Assembly: GCF_014212125.1 (NCBI RefSeq)
Contig: NZ_JACJVP010000025.1
Span: forward strand, 1 to 64,000
Origin: Cohnella nanjingensis
GTDB lineage: Bacteria; Bacillota; Bacilli; Paenibacillales; Paenibacillaceae
Length of the DNA: 64,000 nucleotides
Direction: 5' to 3'
The position numbers and the translations under genes were made by a program. Each line of letters opens with the position of its first letter. Within the stretch, counting starts at the first letter, position 1. Below, piece after piece: positions 7,399-16,976 of this stretch. The notes beneath the pieces were generated by a model, which was not told where the DNA came from, did no database searches, and saw only the letters and a program-made list of their open reading frames with translations.

Positions 7399-10300
7399 TT
7401 ACGGATTGACCTTGATGGTGAACGTGGAGGTCGTGTTCTTGATCGGCGTGACCACGTTGTTGAACTTCAGGTTGTTGAACGTAACCGAGCCGACGGCCGG
7501 TCCTTGCCCCGGTTCGGCCGATTCGTTCGCCCAGATGCCGACGCCCGACTTGGCGTCGTAGGCGTCCCCGCTCTTCCGCGCGCCGGAGATCGTAATGTTG
7601 GTGAAGATCGTGTCCGCGACGGGGAACTGCGGGTTGCCTCCGACGTAGTTCGTCTGGAACATGATGCCGTGATACGTCGGATCGATGATGTCCACGTCGC
7701 TGACGCGGATGCCCTGGAAGATCTTCGAGGCCGAGAACACCCAGATGGCCGGGAACGTCTGCGCCCCCCAGAAGTGGCCGCCCGCGCGGACGATCGAGAT
7801 ATTCTGCAGGTTCGTCGTCGGCGACGCCCCGAAGCCGTTCATCGGGTAGCCGAAGTCGAGCGAGCTGATCGTGATGCCCGAATAGCAGAGCGTATCGGCG
7901 ATGTAGATGTTCCTGAACGTGTTGGCGTACCCGCCGTAGACCGCGACGCCCGCCGCTCTCCAGGTGAGGATCGACGTCAGGTTCTCATACACGTTGTCCT
8001 TCATGTCCGAGCCGCCGGCGTCGATGGCGGAGAACAGCGCGAAGCTGTCGTCCCCGGTCGCGCGGGCTTCGTTGTTCGAGACGAGATTGTTCGTGCTGCC
8101 GTTCGTCATGTTGATGCCGTCCGCGAACGTATTGCGGATGCGGGAGTTCTTGATCGTCATGTAGTCCGTATTCGCGCCCCAGTACATGCAGACCTGGTGC
8201 TCCGTCCAGATGTTGTCGATCGTCATATTGGCCACGTTGGAGAAGTCGAACACCTTGCCCGGACCGTCGATCCGCGACGTGTAGTTCCCGAAGTACGCGA
8301 AGTTGGCGAAGGTGGAGCCGTTCGCCGACGAGGTAGCCGAGAACCCGATGTCGGTATTCGACTGGTTCGCCGGCGCGACGAAGCGCGTATACCACGGTCC
8401 GGCGCCGATCACCTGGATCGCTTTGCCGTACACCTGGAATTTGTTCGACGTCTCATAGGTGCCCGGAGGCAGATAGACGCCCACGAATTTGCCCGTCGTA
8501 TCCATGCGGACCTGATCGAGCGCGTTCTGCACCGCCTGCTGCGTGAATCCGGCCGGCGTGACATACTTCGCAGGGTCCGGGTTCGCGATCGGCGCGACCT
8601 GCTCCAGGCTGATGAAGTCGATCGCATAGTTCGTCGTGTTGGCCCCATCCTTCTGCAGCTTGATCGTGCTGCCCTTCGGGATGCTCGTATCGAACATCAT
8701 GTTCGCCTCGTCGTAGATATGGCGCGGCGACCCGGCACTCGGACTGTTGCCGGGATTCGTCTCGGATCCGTACAGCCATGCGTACTTGGAGGTCAGGTTG
8801 ATCGCCTTCGCGAACGTCCCGTTCACGTAGACGTTCAGCGTCGAGTCGATCCCACCGCCGCCCGGCGCGTCGGGAATAGAGAACCGGACGACCAGCGTAT
8901 TCGTGTCCGCCTTGGTAGTGAACTGCACATAGCTGCCGGTGGTGTTCAGCGTAACCGCTTTGCGGCCGGACGCTTCGCCGGCCAGATCGCCGATATCGCG
9001 GTTCGGGCCGACGACCGCGGCGCCGCCGCCGATCGATCCGTCTTCGGCCTCGTACATGTCATACGGCATGTTGGCGCCGCGTCCGACGAAGAACGGCTGC
9101 GTGGAGACGTTGTTGGCTTGCTTCACCGGCAGCTCGTTGGCGTCGACGGCGACCTCCGTCTTCAGGTTGTACTTGCCGTTCGCGGCCGTCCACGTACCCA
9201 TACTGATCGGAGCCGCTGTAGCGCCGCTCGCGATCGTCCCGCTCACGCTGCCCGTCAGCGTCTTCACGACCGCGCCGGTCGTCGCGTCGGTGAGCGTCAG
9301 CGTGACGCCATGCGCGCCCGCGGCGGATGCAGCCGTGCCTTGGTTTTTCAGGACGACGGTGAAGCTGATCGTGTTGCCCGCCGCCGGATTGCCGGGCGAC
9401 CAGCTCACGGCGGACGCGATAAGATCCGAGCTGGAGACGGGCGCCACGACCAGGTTCGTCGGGCTGGTGTAGCTGTTGTTCGTCTTATCCAGTTCGATGA
9501 TGGCGTTCGATTCGTCCACCTTTACGCTCGGCGCATAAGTGCCCGCGTCCTTCGCGCCGATATTCAGCGAGACGTTCGCTGAAGCGCCGGCAGCGAGGGC
9601 GCCGACCGGCGCGGAGCCGGCCAAGGCCGAGCCGAGGTAGAAGTTCGCGGTCGTCGCGCCGGACGGCAGCGTGCCGATATTCTTGACCGTGGCCGTCAAC
9701 GTGATCGCGTCCGTCTCGACGGGCGCCGTCGGTGTCCAGGCGAGGCCGGTCACGGCGAGGTCCGGGTTAGGCGCAGGCGAACCGATCACTTGGAACTCGG
9801 CGACTTGGCCGGCGCTCGCCCCCGTGTTGGCCGTGAACTTCAATTGCACGGCGCTGGCCGTCGCGCTGACCGGAATCGTCACCGTATTGCCGGTCGCCGG
9901 ATTAAAGGTGTAGTTTGCCGAAGAAACCAAGTTTGCGTAATTCGTGCTGTTCTGATCGTGCGACAGCACCTGCAGCGTCTGCGTCCGGGTCGACCAGGCC
10001 GGGTCCGGATTCAGCTTCAGCACGATTGAGGTGATATTCGCGTTCGCGCCCAGATCGACGCTCAGCGTATTCGGATAGCTGTTCGCGCCGCCCTCCCAAT
10101 AAGACGTCACGCTGCCGTCGTTCGCATTCGTCGCCACATAGGTGAAGACGTAAGACGATGCGGCGATCGGCTTGCCTTGGGCGAGATTCACCGAGCCCGG
10201 AGGCGGTGTTGGCGTTGGTGTCGGTGTCGGCGTTGGTGTCGGTGTCGGCGTTGGCGTTGGCGTCGGCGTCGGCGTCGGCGTCGGTGTTGGTGTTGGCGTC

Positions 10301-11289
10301 GGTGTTGGTGTTGGCGTCGGCGTCGGTGTTGGTGTTGGCGTCGGCGTCGGAGTCGTTCCAGTCGCTGCCACCGTAATGTTATCCAGATTGATGTTGCCGG
10401 AGTCCGCCGCATCGTACTTGTACGCGATCGTGTTGCTGCCCGCGTTCAAGCTGACGGTCTCGGCGCTCGTCGACCAAGCGTCCCAGTTCGCGAGATTGGC
10501 GAGCGAGATCTGTTTGAGCTTCGTCCCGTTCACGTAGAAGCTCACCGTCTTGGCTGCGCCGCTCGCATTCCCGTATCGCAGCGTTACGCTGTAATTGCCC
10601 GCCGCGGCGGCATTCACCGTGAACGTCGTCGCGGCGCCCTGCGTCCAATAGCCGTCGACGAATCCCGTGCCCGTGTAGCCCGCATGGTCCGTATTCACCT
10701 TGGCGCCCCCGGACAGGGCCGCGGCTTCCGCTTCGTAAGTGCCGGGCGGCGGAGGCGGCACCGATCCGTAGACCTCGAACTCGGACAGCTGGCCCGCCGG
10801 CCAGCCGCTGTTGGCGGTGTAATTCAGTTTGACGTATCGCGCGCTAGCGGCGGTGAAGTTCACCGTCACCGTATTTCCGGTCGACGGATCGAACGAATAG
10901 GTCGCCGAAGCGGCCAGATTCGTGTACGTAGAGTCGTTCGTACTCCCCTGGACGGACAGCGTCTGCGAGCGGGCTTCCCAGTTCGCGGGAAGCTTCAGCA
11001 CGACTTGGTTGACGGTGGCCGCGGCGCCCAAGTCCACCCGGATCCACTGCGGGAAGGCGTTGTTCGCGCTCTCCCAGTAGGTGGCGGCATTACCGTCCAC
11101 GACGTTGCCGGCCGCATACACATCCGCATAAGAGCTGGCCGTGACTCCTTTGCCCGCAGCCAGGTTCGTCCCGGCCGCGCTCGCCGGCGCAGCGGCCGGC
11201 GGGTACGCGAAGGATGTAAAGACGAGTGCGAGGACCAAGAAGATGGCTGCGATGGGTTGGCGCCGAATACCGTGCCCTCTGATCAGCAT
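7399..11289 (-). CDS. Secreted multidomain alpha-1,3-glucanase (GH87 mutanase)
   Basis: A 1296-residue extracellular enzyme that should cleave alpha-1,3-glucan (fungal wall or dental mutan). The ATG at 11289 sits six bases after AGGAGG. Order: signal peptide (1-40), discoidin/F5-8C domain, CBM6/35-like domain, Thr-Pro linker, second discoidin domain, two CARDB-type beta domains, another carbohydrate-binding-like domain, then a right-handed beta-helix catalytic domain (about 900-1296). The catalytic Asp set of GH87 is visible as 'DGIN' (Asp1057) and 'TGDDS' (Asp1080/1081), with the same 23-residue spacing as in characterised GH87 enzymes. The DS-CBM6-TP linker-DS layout matches Agl-KA-type enzymes; the two CARDB domains are extra. 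Confidence 0.9.
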   Translation of the reverse strand: MLIRGHGIRRQPIAAIFLVLALVFTSFAYPPAAAPASAAGTNLAAGKGVTASSYADVYAAGNVVDGNAATYWESANNAFPQWIRVDLGAAATVNQVVLKLPANWEARSQTLSVQGSTNDSTYTNLAASATYSFDPSTGNTVTVNFTAASARYVKLNYTANSGWPAGQLSEFEVYGSVPPPPPGTYEAEAAALSGGAKVNTDHAGYTGTGFVDGYWTQGAATTFTVNAAAAGNYSVTLRYGNASGAAKTVSFYVNGTKLKQISLANLANWDAWSTSAETVSLNAGSNTIAYKYDAADSGNINLDNITVAATGTTPTPTPTPTPTPTPTPTPTPTPTPTPTPTPTPTPTPTPTPTPTPTPTPTPPPGSVNLAQGKPIAASSYVFTYVATNANDGSVTSYWEGGANSYPNTLSVDLGANANITSIVLKLNPDPAWSTRTQTLQVLSHDQNSTNYANLVSSANYTFNPATGNTVTIPVSATASAVQLKFTANTGASAGQVAEFQVIGSPAPNPDLAVTGLAWTPTAPVETDAITLTATVKNIGTLPSGATTANFYLGSALAGSAPVGALAAGASANVSLNIGAKDAGTYAPSVKVDESNAIIELDKTNNSYTSPTNLVVAPVSSSDLIASAVSWSPGNPAAGNTISFTVVLKNQGTAASAAGAHGVTLTLTDATTGAVVKTLTGSVSGTIASGATAAPISMGTWTAANGKYNLKTEVAVDANELPVKQANNVSTQPFFVGRGANMPYDMYEAEDGSIGGGAAVVGPNRDIGDLAGEASGRKAVTLNTTGSYVQFTTKADTNTLVVRFSIPDAPGGGGIDSTLNVYVNGTFAKAINLTSKYAWLYGSETNPGNSPSAGSPRHIYDEANMMFDTSIPKGSTIKLQKDGANTTNYAIDFISLEQVAPIANPDPAKYVTPAGFTQQAVQNALDQVRMDTTGKFVGVYLPPGTYETSNKFQVYGKAIQVIGAGPWYTRFVAPANQSNTDIGFSATSSANGSTFANFAYFGNYTSRIDGPGKVFDFSNVANMTIDNIWTEHQVCMYWGANTDYMTIKNSRIRNTFADGINMTNGSTNNLVSNNEARATGDDSFALFSAIDAGGSDMKDNVYENLTSILTWRAAGVAVYGGYANTFRNIYIADTLCYSGITISSLDFGYPMNGFGASPTTNLQNISIVRAGGHFWGAQTFPAIWVFSASKIFQGIRVSDVDIIDPTYHGIMFQTNYVGGNPQFPVADTIFTNITISGARKSGDAYDAKSGVGIWANESAEPGQGPAVGSVTFNNLKFNNVVTPIKNTTSTFTIKVNP
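10204..10352 (-). repeat. Thr-Pro linker microsatellite inside the GH87 gene
   Basis: An in-frame repeat of six-base ACNCCN units encodes about 25 Thr-Pro pairs between the CBM6-like and second discoidin domains. Third-base variation (GGTGTT/GGCGTC on the plus strand) shows it is maintained as protein sequence, but its length is probably variable between strains. Confidence 0.85.
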
Positions 11290-11645
11290 AATCAACCTCC
11301 TAAGTTTGGATAATCCCGTGCGATTCGATCCGCAATGCCGCTCATTCGCTCAGCCTTTCGACAAAGTATGCGCTTACATTTTACCGAATCCGTTCTCCGA
11401 TCTTCCCACCCCCTTCGGGTCTCCGTCCGGATGCGTCGTGCGGACCTGTGCCGTACCCTCATTTCCGGGACGCAAGAGGTATTATACGGCAGCCCTCCCG
11501 CGCGCTCGATGCACATTTCTACGATGAATGTGTGCATTCTTATGGATTGCGTGGACAGCGTTCCCGGCGAAGCCGCGCCCTGCTCCGCTTCCGTGGCAGC
11601 GGGACGTCAGCCGGGATCGTCGTCAGCTCGCCGTCGTCCCCAATC
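11290..11645. other. Intergenic region, GH87 gene to KimA terminator
   Basis: About 350 bp with no convincing gene. Only the AGGAGG site of the GH87 gene and an imperfect inverted repeat (GATGCACATT ... AATGTGTGCAT, about 11508-11535) stand out. I see no clear promoter or RNA element. Confidence 0.4.
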
Positions 11646-11673
11646 AGAAAGCCGCCCGAATGTCGGACGGCTT
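11646..11673 (-). terminator. Terminator downstream of kimA
   Basis: On the minus strand GCCGTCCGA-cat-TCGGGCGGC followed by TTTCTG, about 27 bp after the transporter stop. Confidence 0.55.
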
Positions 11674-11700
11674 CATACACATGCGCGGGATGCCCCCAAA

Positions 11701-13518
11701 CTAGCGCTTTAGGTGATAAGGCACCGTGGCGATCACCACGTCTTTCTGGTTGTACAGGTATGCCCGCAGCAGCAAGCTGGACTGATTATGCAGAATATGC
11801 TGCCACCAGTGCTTGGCGATGAATTGGGGAATGAGCACGGTGATATGATCCGTGTCTGCGGTCTTCCATTCGATCGTATCGATGAACTTCATGATCGGCC
11901 GGATGATGCTGCGATAGCTCGAGCGAAGCGTAATGAGCCGCACGCCCGGATTCCACTCCTCCCACTTTTTCTCCATCCGCTCGATCTCCTCGTCGTCGAA
12001 CCCCACGTATACGGCGACCACGTTGTCCGTCAGCGACTTGGCGTAGCCGAGCGAATTCATCACGACGCGCGTGATGCCGGCGACCGGTACGACGATCGTG
12101 CTGCCCTTGATGCACGGTTTATCCGTATCCAGGTTAATGCGCAGCTCGGCGGCCGTGTTGATGTAGTGGCGTTGAATCTGATAGAAGAGCCCGATGACGA
12201 TCGGCAAGAAGACGAAGACCATCCAGACGTGCGCGAACTTGGTGAAGATGAAGATCAGCGTGATGGACAGGGTCGTCAGCATGCCGATCGTATTGACCGC
12301 GAAGCGGCCGATCCATTCGGCAGGCCTTAGCTTTAGCCAGCGGATCATCATCCCGAGCTGTGACAAGGTGAAGGGGATGAATACCCCTACCGCATACAGC
12401 GGGATCAGATTCTCCGTATCGCCGTGGAAGAGAACGACGAGCAGCGCCGAGAAGACGCCCAGGAAAATGATGCCGTTCGAGAACCCGAGCCGGTCCCCGC
12501 GGACCATGAAGGCATGCGGCATGTATTTGTCCTTGGCGAGCATGAAGGCGAGCAGCGGGAATGCGGAGTAAGCCGTGTTCGCCGCCAGGAAAAGGATGAG
12601 CGCAGTCACGCCTTGAATGGCGTAATAGAGGGCGCCCCGTCCGAAGGTGGAGGCCGCGATCTGCGACACGACCGTCTGCTTCGGATCGGGCGAGATGCCG
12701 TACCAGTAAGCCAGCAAGCTGATCCCGATGAACATGGCGCCCAGAATGGCCCCCATCATTATGAGCGTAGCCGCGGCATTGCGTTCCGCCGGCTTCTTGA
12801 AGTTCGGGATGGCGTTGGAGACGGCTTCGACCCCCGTTAGGGCCGAACAGCCCGAGCTGAACGCCTTGAGCAGCAGGAACAGGCTGATGTTGGAGACCGT
12901 CGCCCCGAGCTCCGGCACGTCCGCATGGATGCCTCCGGTCAGGTATTTCACGATGCCCGACACGATGAGGACGAAAATCGCGAAGACGAACAAGTAGATC
13001 GGGATCGCCAGCACGGACGCGGATTCCGTCACGCCGCGCAGGTTCATCACCGTGAGGAAGACAATCATGATCAAAGCGATGAGGACGCGGTGTTCATGCA
13101 AGGACGGGAAGGCGGAGGTGATCGCGTCGGTCCCGGCGGAAGAGCTGACCGCCACCGTCAGAATATAGTCGACGAGGAGCGATCCCCCCGCCAGCAGCCC
13201 GGTCGGCACGCCCAGGTTGTCCTTGGCGACGATGTATGCGCCGCCTCCGGCCGGGTAGGCATAGATCGTCTGACGATAAGACAGGATCAGGATCAGCAGC
13301 AAGCCCAGGACGGCCAACGAGATCGGGAGCGAATACCAGACGGCCGCGAATCCGGCCGCCATCAGGACGAGCAGAATCTGCTCCGTGCCGTACGCGACGG
13401 ACGACAGCGCGTCCGACGACAGCACCGCCAGCGCCTTCAGCTTGCCAAGCTTCTCCCCTTCGATCTCTCCGCTCCTCATCGGCCGGCCGATTAACAATCG
13501 CTTCAACCTGCTGACCAT
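11701..13518 (-). CDS. kimA: KimA-type potassium importer (APC superfamily)
   Basis: A 605-residue membrane transporter with about 12 membrane segments and a roughly 150-residue cytosolic C-terminal domain. The length and N-terminal sequence ('KLKALAVLSSDALSSVAYGTEQILLVL', broken here into the segments 'LSSDALSSVAYG' and 'YAYPAGGGAYIVAKDNLG') match the B. subtilis KimA (YdaO) family. KimA is a high-affinity K+/H+ symporter. The upstream leader contains a clear ydaO-type c-di-AMP riboswitch with terminator, which confirms the assignment: K+ raises c-di-AMP, which shuts off this gene. GGGGAA precedes the ATG. Confidence 0.92.
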   Translation of the reverse strand: MVSRLKRLLIGRPMRSGEIEGEKLGKLKALAVLSSDALSSVAYGTEQILLVLMAAGFAAVWYSLPISLAVLGLLLILILSYRQTIYAYPAGGGAYIVAKDNLGVPTGLLAGGSLLVDYILTVAVSSSAGTDAITSAFPSLHEHRVLIALIMIVFLTVMNLRGVTESASVLAIPIYLFVFAIFVLIVSGIVKYLTGGIHADVPELGATVSNISLFLLLKAFSSGCSALTGVEAVSNAIPNFKKPAERNAAATLIMMGAILGAMFIGISLLAYWYGISPDPKQTVVSQIAASTFGRGALYYAIQGVTALILFLAANTAYSAFPLLAFMLAKDKYMPHAFMVRGDRLGFSNGIIFLGVFSALLVVLFHGDTENLIPLYAVGVFIPFTLSQLGMMIRWLKLRPAEWIGRFAVNTIGMLTTLSITLIFIFTKFAHVWMVFVFLPIVIGLFYQIQRHYINTAAELRINLDTDKPCIKGSTIVVPVAGITRVVMNSLGYAKSLTDNVVAVYVGFDDEEIERMEKKWEEWNPGVRLITLRSSYRSIIRPIMKFIDTIEWKTADTDHITVLIPQFIAKHWWQHILHNQSSLLLRAYLYNQKDVVIATVPYHLKR

Positions 13519-13588
13519 GCGCGATTCCCCATTTCATTCGACTGTTCCTTCGCGAACCGAACACCCGTTGCCCGTAAGCGAACAGCAC

Positions 13589-13624
13589 AAAAAAGCCGCA
13601 GGAAAGCTGGACCTTCCCGCGGCT
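13589..13624 (-). terminator. Riboswitch expression-platform terminator (kimA leader)
   Basis: GCCGCGGGAA and TTTCCTGCGGC arms flank an 8-base loop and are followed by TTTTTT on the minus strand. It lies between the riboswitch aptamer and the kimA start, the position of an OFF-switch terminator. Confidence 0.85.
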
Positions 13625-13649
13625 TCTCTTGGCAAAGAGAAGCTTGCGA

Positions 13650-13815
13650 CAATATCCTCTTCCGGACGCTTACGAGGTTAGCTGACGGATTCGGGCACGG
13701 AGAGCAGCCCTACGCGATCGGCGCTTGCCGATGCGATTCACCCCTTGGACGCAGCTTGCGGCCGCGGTCCTGTTGGGTCCCCCGATCCCCTCCGAAGACG
13801 GGATTCAGCGATTAG
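13650..13815 (-). promoter_or_regulatory. ydaO/yuaA-type c-di-AMP riboswitch
   Basis: Read on the minus strand the leader shows the conserved blocks of this class in order: CGCTGAATCCCG, GGGGGACCCAAC, GGGGTGAATCGCATCGG, a GTAGGGCTGCTCTCC block, CCCGAATCCGTCAGCTAACC, CTCGTAAGCGTC and GGAAGAG. It precedes a strong terminator and the kimA gene, the classic target. Binding of c-di-AMP is known to favour termination. Ends are approximate. Confidence 0.93.
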
Positions 13816-14019
13816 GATTTTTATGAGGTTAACTACCCGGACCTGCACGTTCTTGAAGCACGAGATGAATAATACTACGCGTGAAAAAAGGTGTAAAGGA
13901 ACAAAGTCGCGCAAACGCGGCGGGTATCGGGCGGCTGTAGCCGGAGAGAGCGTTTACAACCGAATCGGTCTTCGATTATCACCTATTATCTGCGCCTGTC
14001 TTCCGTTCTCCGCAAAACG

Positions 14020-14063
14020 GAAAAAAAGGCTGCGCCCGGAGGGCTTTTCGCCCGGGAACAGCC
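14020..14063 (-). terminator. Terminator of the TrpXYZ-type operon
   Basis: On the minus strand AGGCTG-TT-CCCGGGC / CCCTCCGGG-CG-CAGCCT is followed by TTTTTTT, just after the ATPase stop. Confidence 0.8.
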
Positions 14064-14070
14064 TCCTATC

Positions 14071-14865
14071 CTAACCTAACACGACGCGGTCGTCCGCCAT
14101 CTTGTGCCCGCTGATCCGCTCGAACTCGCCCAGCAGCTGCGCGACCGTCAGATCCTGCTTGCGGCTCTCGGGGATATCGAGGATGATCCGTCCCTTGTCC
14201 ATCATGATGAGCCGGTTGCCGAGCCGGATCGCCTGCTCCATGTTATGGGTGACCATCAGCGTCGTCAGCTTCATGTCCCGAACGATCTGCTCGGTGAGCT
14301 TCGTGATCAGCTCGGCGCGCGCCGGATCGAGCGCCGCGGTATGCTCGTCGAGCAGCAGGATATCCGGCTTCGTGAAGCTCGCCATCAGCAGGCTGAGCGC
14401 CTGCCGTTCGCCGCCGGACAGCATCCCGACCTTCGCCTTCAGGCGATGCTCCAGACCGAGTCCGAGTCGCTGCAGTTGCTCGCGGAACAGCTTGCGCCTG
14501 GCGGCGGACACGCCCCAGGAGAGTCCGCGCGGCTTGCCGCGCCTGTACGCCATCGCCAGATTCTCCTCGATCGTCATCGTCGGCGCGGTGCCGGCCATCG
14601 GATCCTGGAACACGCGTCCGACCCAGCGGCTCCGCTTGAACTCCGGCAAGCGGGAGATCGAAGTGCCGTCGATCCGCACCTCGCCGAGGTCCGGCTTCAT
14701 CACGCCCGAGATCACGTTCATCAGCGTGGACTTGCCCGCCCCGTTGCTCCCGATGACGGTGACGAAGTCGCCCGGATTCAGCTTCAGCCGGATATCGATC
14801 AAGGCGATCTTCTCGTCCGGCGTGCCCGGATTGAACAGCTTGGAGACCGCGTTTAGCTCGAGCAT
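14071..14865 (-). CDS. ABC transporter ATP-binding protein (TrpZ-like)
   Basis: A cytosolic ATPase of 264 residues. Walker A is GSNGAGKST (near residue 37), the signature is 'MLSGGERQALSLLMA', Walker B 'ILLLDEHTAALDP', and the switch His is in 'VTHNMEQA'. 'DEHTAALDP' in place of the usual 'DEPT' is typical of this branched-chain/TrpXYZ-like group. Its ATG overlaps the permease stop (TGATG). Confidence 0.9.
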   Translation of the reverse strand: MLELNAVSKLFNPGTPDEKIALIDIRLKLNPGDFVTVIGSNGAGKSTLMNVISGVMKPDLGEVRIDGTSISRLPEFKRSRWVGRVFQDPMAGTAPTMTIEENLAMAYRRGKPRGLSWGVSAARRKLFREQLQRLGLGLEHRLKAKVGMLSGGERQALSLLMASFTKPDILLLDEHTAALDPARAELITKLTEQIVRDMKLTTLMVTHNMEQAIRLGNRLIMMDKGRIILDIPESRKQDLTVAQLLGEFERISGHKMADDRVVLG

Positions 14866-15791
14866 CAGATCGCCCCCTTTCCGCGCGCCGCAGCCGCCAG
14901 CTCCGCCGTTCGCCGGCGAGCCAGGCTCTTCTGTTTGTAATAGCGGTTAATCGTCGGGATGACCAGGGCGACGATGACGATGAGCGCGGTGATCAGCTTG
15001 AGATCGGTCGACTTCAGATGCAGCCACTCCGCGCGGTAAGCCAGCGCGAGGACGATCCGATAGACGATCGACCCGACGATGACGGCCAGCGTCGCCCAGA
15101 AGACGCTGCGCGTCCCGACGATCGCTTCCCCGATGATGACCGAAGCGAGGCCGATGACGATCATCCCGACGCCCATGTTGACGTCCGCGAAGCCGGTATC
15201 TTGCGCGACGAGCGCGCCCGAGATCGCGACCAGCCCGTTCGCGAGGCTGATGCCGAGGACGATCGACGTGTCGGTGTTGCCGCCGAGGCTGCGGATCATG
15301 CGCTTGTTGTCGCCTGTCGCCCGCAGCGACAACCCTCGATCGGTATGCAGGAACGCGTCGAGCAGCGTCTTGATGACCAGGATGACGACCGCAAGCACGA
15401 GAATGTAGAGCCAGGTCTTCGATGCGATCGAAGAGAACAGCGTCTTCGCATCGATCAGCGAGATGTTCGGCTTGCCCAAGATTCGAATGTTGATCGAGTA
15501 GAGCGCGATCATCATCAAGATCCCGGACAGCAGGCCGTTAATCTTGCCCTTCGTATGCAGCAGCCCGGTGATCGCCCCCGCGGCGAGCCCGCAGGCGAAG
15601 GCCAAGAGCGTCGCGATCCACGCTGCGTAACCGTTCGAGATCATGACGGCCGCTACGGCTCCGCCGGTGGCGAAGCTCCCGTCGACGGTCAGGTCGGGGA
15701 AGTCCAAGATGCGGAACGTGATATAGACGCCCAATGCGAGCAGGGCGTACATGAGGCCGAGCTCGACGGCGCCGGTCAGCGATTGGAACAT
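14865..15791 (-). CDS. ABC transporter permease (TrpY / BCAA-permease-like)
   Basis: A 308-residue integral membrane protein with about eight or nine hydrophobic segments and the 'GVYITFRILDFPDLTVDGSF' N-terminal signature of permeases paired with ABC_sub_bind (TrpX) proteins. It is the middle gene of a three-gene importer and is translationally coupled to the ATPase gene. Confidence 0.9.
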   Translation of the reverse strand: MFQSLTGAVELGLMYALLALGVYITFRILDFPDLTVDGSFATGGAVAAVMISNGYAAWIATLLAFACGLAAGAITGLLHTKGKINGLLSGILMMIALYSINIRILGKPNISLIDAKTLFSSIASKTWLYILVLAVVILVIKTLLDAFLHTDRGLSLRATGDNKRMIRSLGGNTDTSIVLGISLANGLVAISGALVAQDTGFADVNMGVGMIVIGLASVIIGEAIVGTRSVFWATLAVIVGSIVYRIVLALAYRAEWLHLKSTDLKLITALIVIVALVIPTINRYYKQKSLARRRTAELAAAARGKGAI

Positions 15792-15860
15792 GCCAAGATA
15801 CCTCCTGTAGAAGAGAAAGCGAGGTGGACGCCGCCGCCCACCCCGTCCGATCCCGTGCGA

Positions 15861-16934
15861 TTACTGGATGATGTTTTTCTCCGGATCTTGCACCTTTTTC
15901 TTCATCTCGTCGGTTACCGCGATGCCTTGCGCTTCGGCCGCCTTCAGGTTCAGGATGAGGTCGAGCTTCTCCTGCATGCTCACCTTGAGATCGCCGATGT
16001 TCTTGCCGTTCTTCAGCACTTCGACCGCCATCTGGCCGGCTTGGTAGCCATGGTCGTAGTATTTGAAGCCTACGGTCGCGAAGGCGCCCTTCTCCAGCGT
16101 GTCGCGGTCGCTCGAGAAGAACGGCAGCTTGTTGTCGTTTGCGACCTTAATAATGGAATCCACGCCGCTGACGACCGTGTTGTCCAGCGTGATGAACAAC
16201 GCGTCAGCGCGTCCTACGAGGGACTCCGCCGCTTGCTTAACTTCGGAGGTGTTGGTGACAGGCGCCTTGACCAGCTTGATGTCGTGCTTGGCCAGCGTCT
16301 CCTCGGCGTTCTTCGCCATGACGACCGCATTCGACTCGCCTTCGTTAATGACGACGCCGACCGTCTTCACCTTCGGGAAGTCCGAAGCGATGAAGTCCAT
16401 CAGCTGCTGAACGGCCGCCGGGTTCGTGTCGGAAGCGCCGGAGACGTTGCCGCCCGGCTTGTCCAGATTCGTGACGAGCTTCGCGTCCAGCGGATCCGTG
16501 ACCGCCGCGAACAGGACCGGCTGGTCTTTGATCTTCTGCACGATCGCCTGCGCGGAAGGGGTCGCGATCGCCAGAATCAAATCGTACTTCTGCGACGCGA
16601 ATGTCTGCGCGATCGTCTGGTTGTTGCTCATGTCGTTCTGGGCGTTCTGGTAATCGACGTCGAGGTTCTGCTTCTCGACCAGGCCCGCATCCTTGAGAGC
16701 GGCCAGGAAGCCTTCGCGCGTCGCGTCCAGCGAGGGATGCTCGACGATCTGGGAGATCGCGATCTTGTAGTGCTTGCCGTCCGGGCTGGCCGGCGCGCTG
16801 GCGCTAGCGCTCGCGCTGGAAGACGGACTCGCCGACGGACTGGCCGCGCCGTTCTCGCTCGGCTTGTTGCCGCAACCGGCAACCGTCAAGATGGAAAGCG
16901 CAACCAATAATGGCGTCCACAATTTTTTCTTCAT
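15861..16934 (-). CDS. ABC transporter substrate-binding lipoprotein (TrpX / ABC_sub_bind family)
   Basis: A 357-residue lipoprotein: signal peptide ending LTVAGC, then a Ser/Ala/Pro-rich linker (about 25-50), then a periplasmic-binding fold starting 'KIAISQIVEHPSLD'. The family motif 'DLILAIATPSAQAIV' and 'PVLFAAVTDPLDAKLV' place it with the TrpX/ABC_sub_bind group. In streptococci this family imports tryptophan under T-box control. I see no T-box here, so aromatic amino acid uptake is only the leading possibility. A promoter with an internal palindrome lies upstream. Confidence 0.88.
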   Translation of the reverse strand: MKKKLWTPLLVALSILTVAGCGNKPSENGAASPSASPSSSASASASAPASPDGKHYKIAISQIVEHPSLDATREGFLAALKDAGLVEKQNLDVDYQNAQNDMSNNQTIAQTFASQKYDLILAIATPSAQAIVQKIKDQPVLFAAVTDPLDAKLVTNLDKPGGNVSGASDTNPAAVQQLMDFIASDFPKVKTVGVVINEGESNAVVMAKNAEETLAKHDIKLVKAPVTNTSEVKQAAESLVGRADALFITLDNTVVSGVDSIIKVANDNKLPFFSSDRDTLEKGAFATVGFKYYDHGYQAGQMAVEVLKNGKNIGDLKVSMQEKLDLILNLKAAEAQGIAVTDEMKKKVQDPEKNIIQ

Positions 16935-16976
16935 TTCCTTGCCCCTCTCCGGTCATAACCGCGTCATATTTTTATC

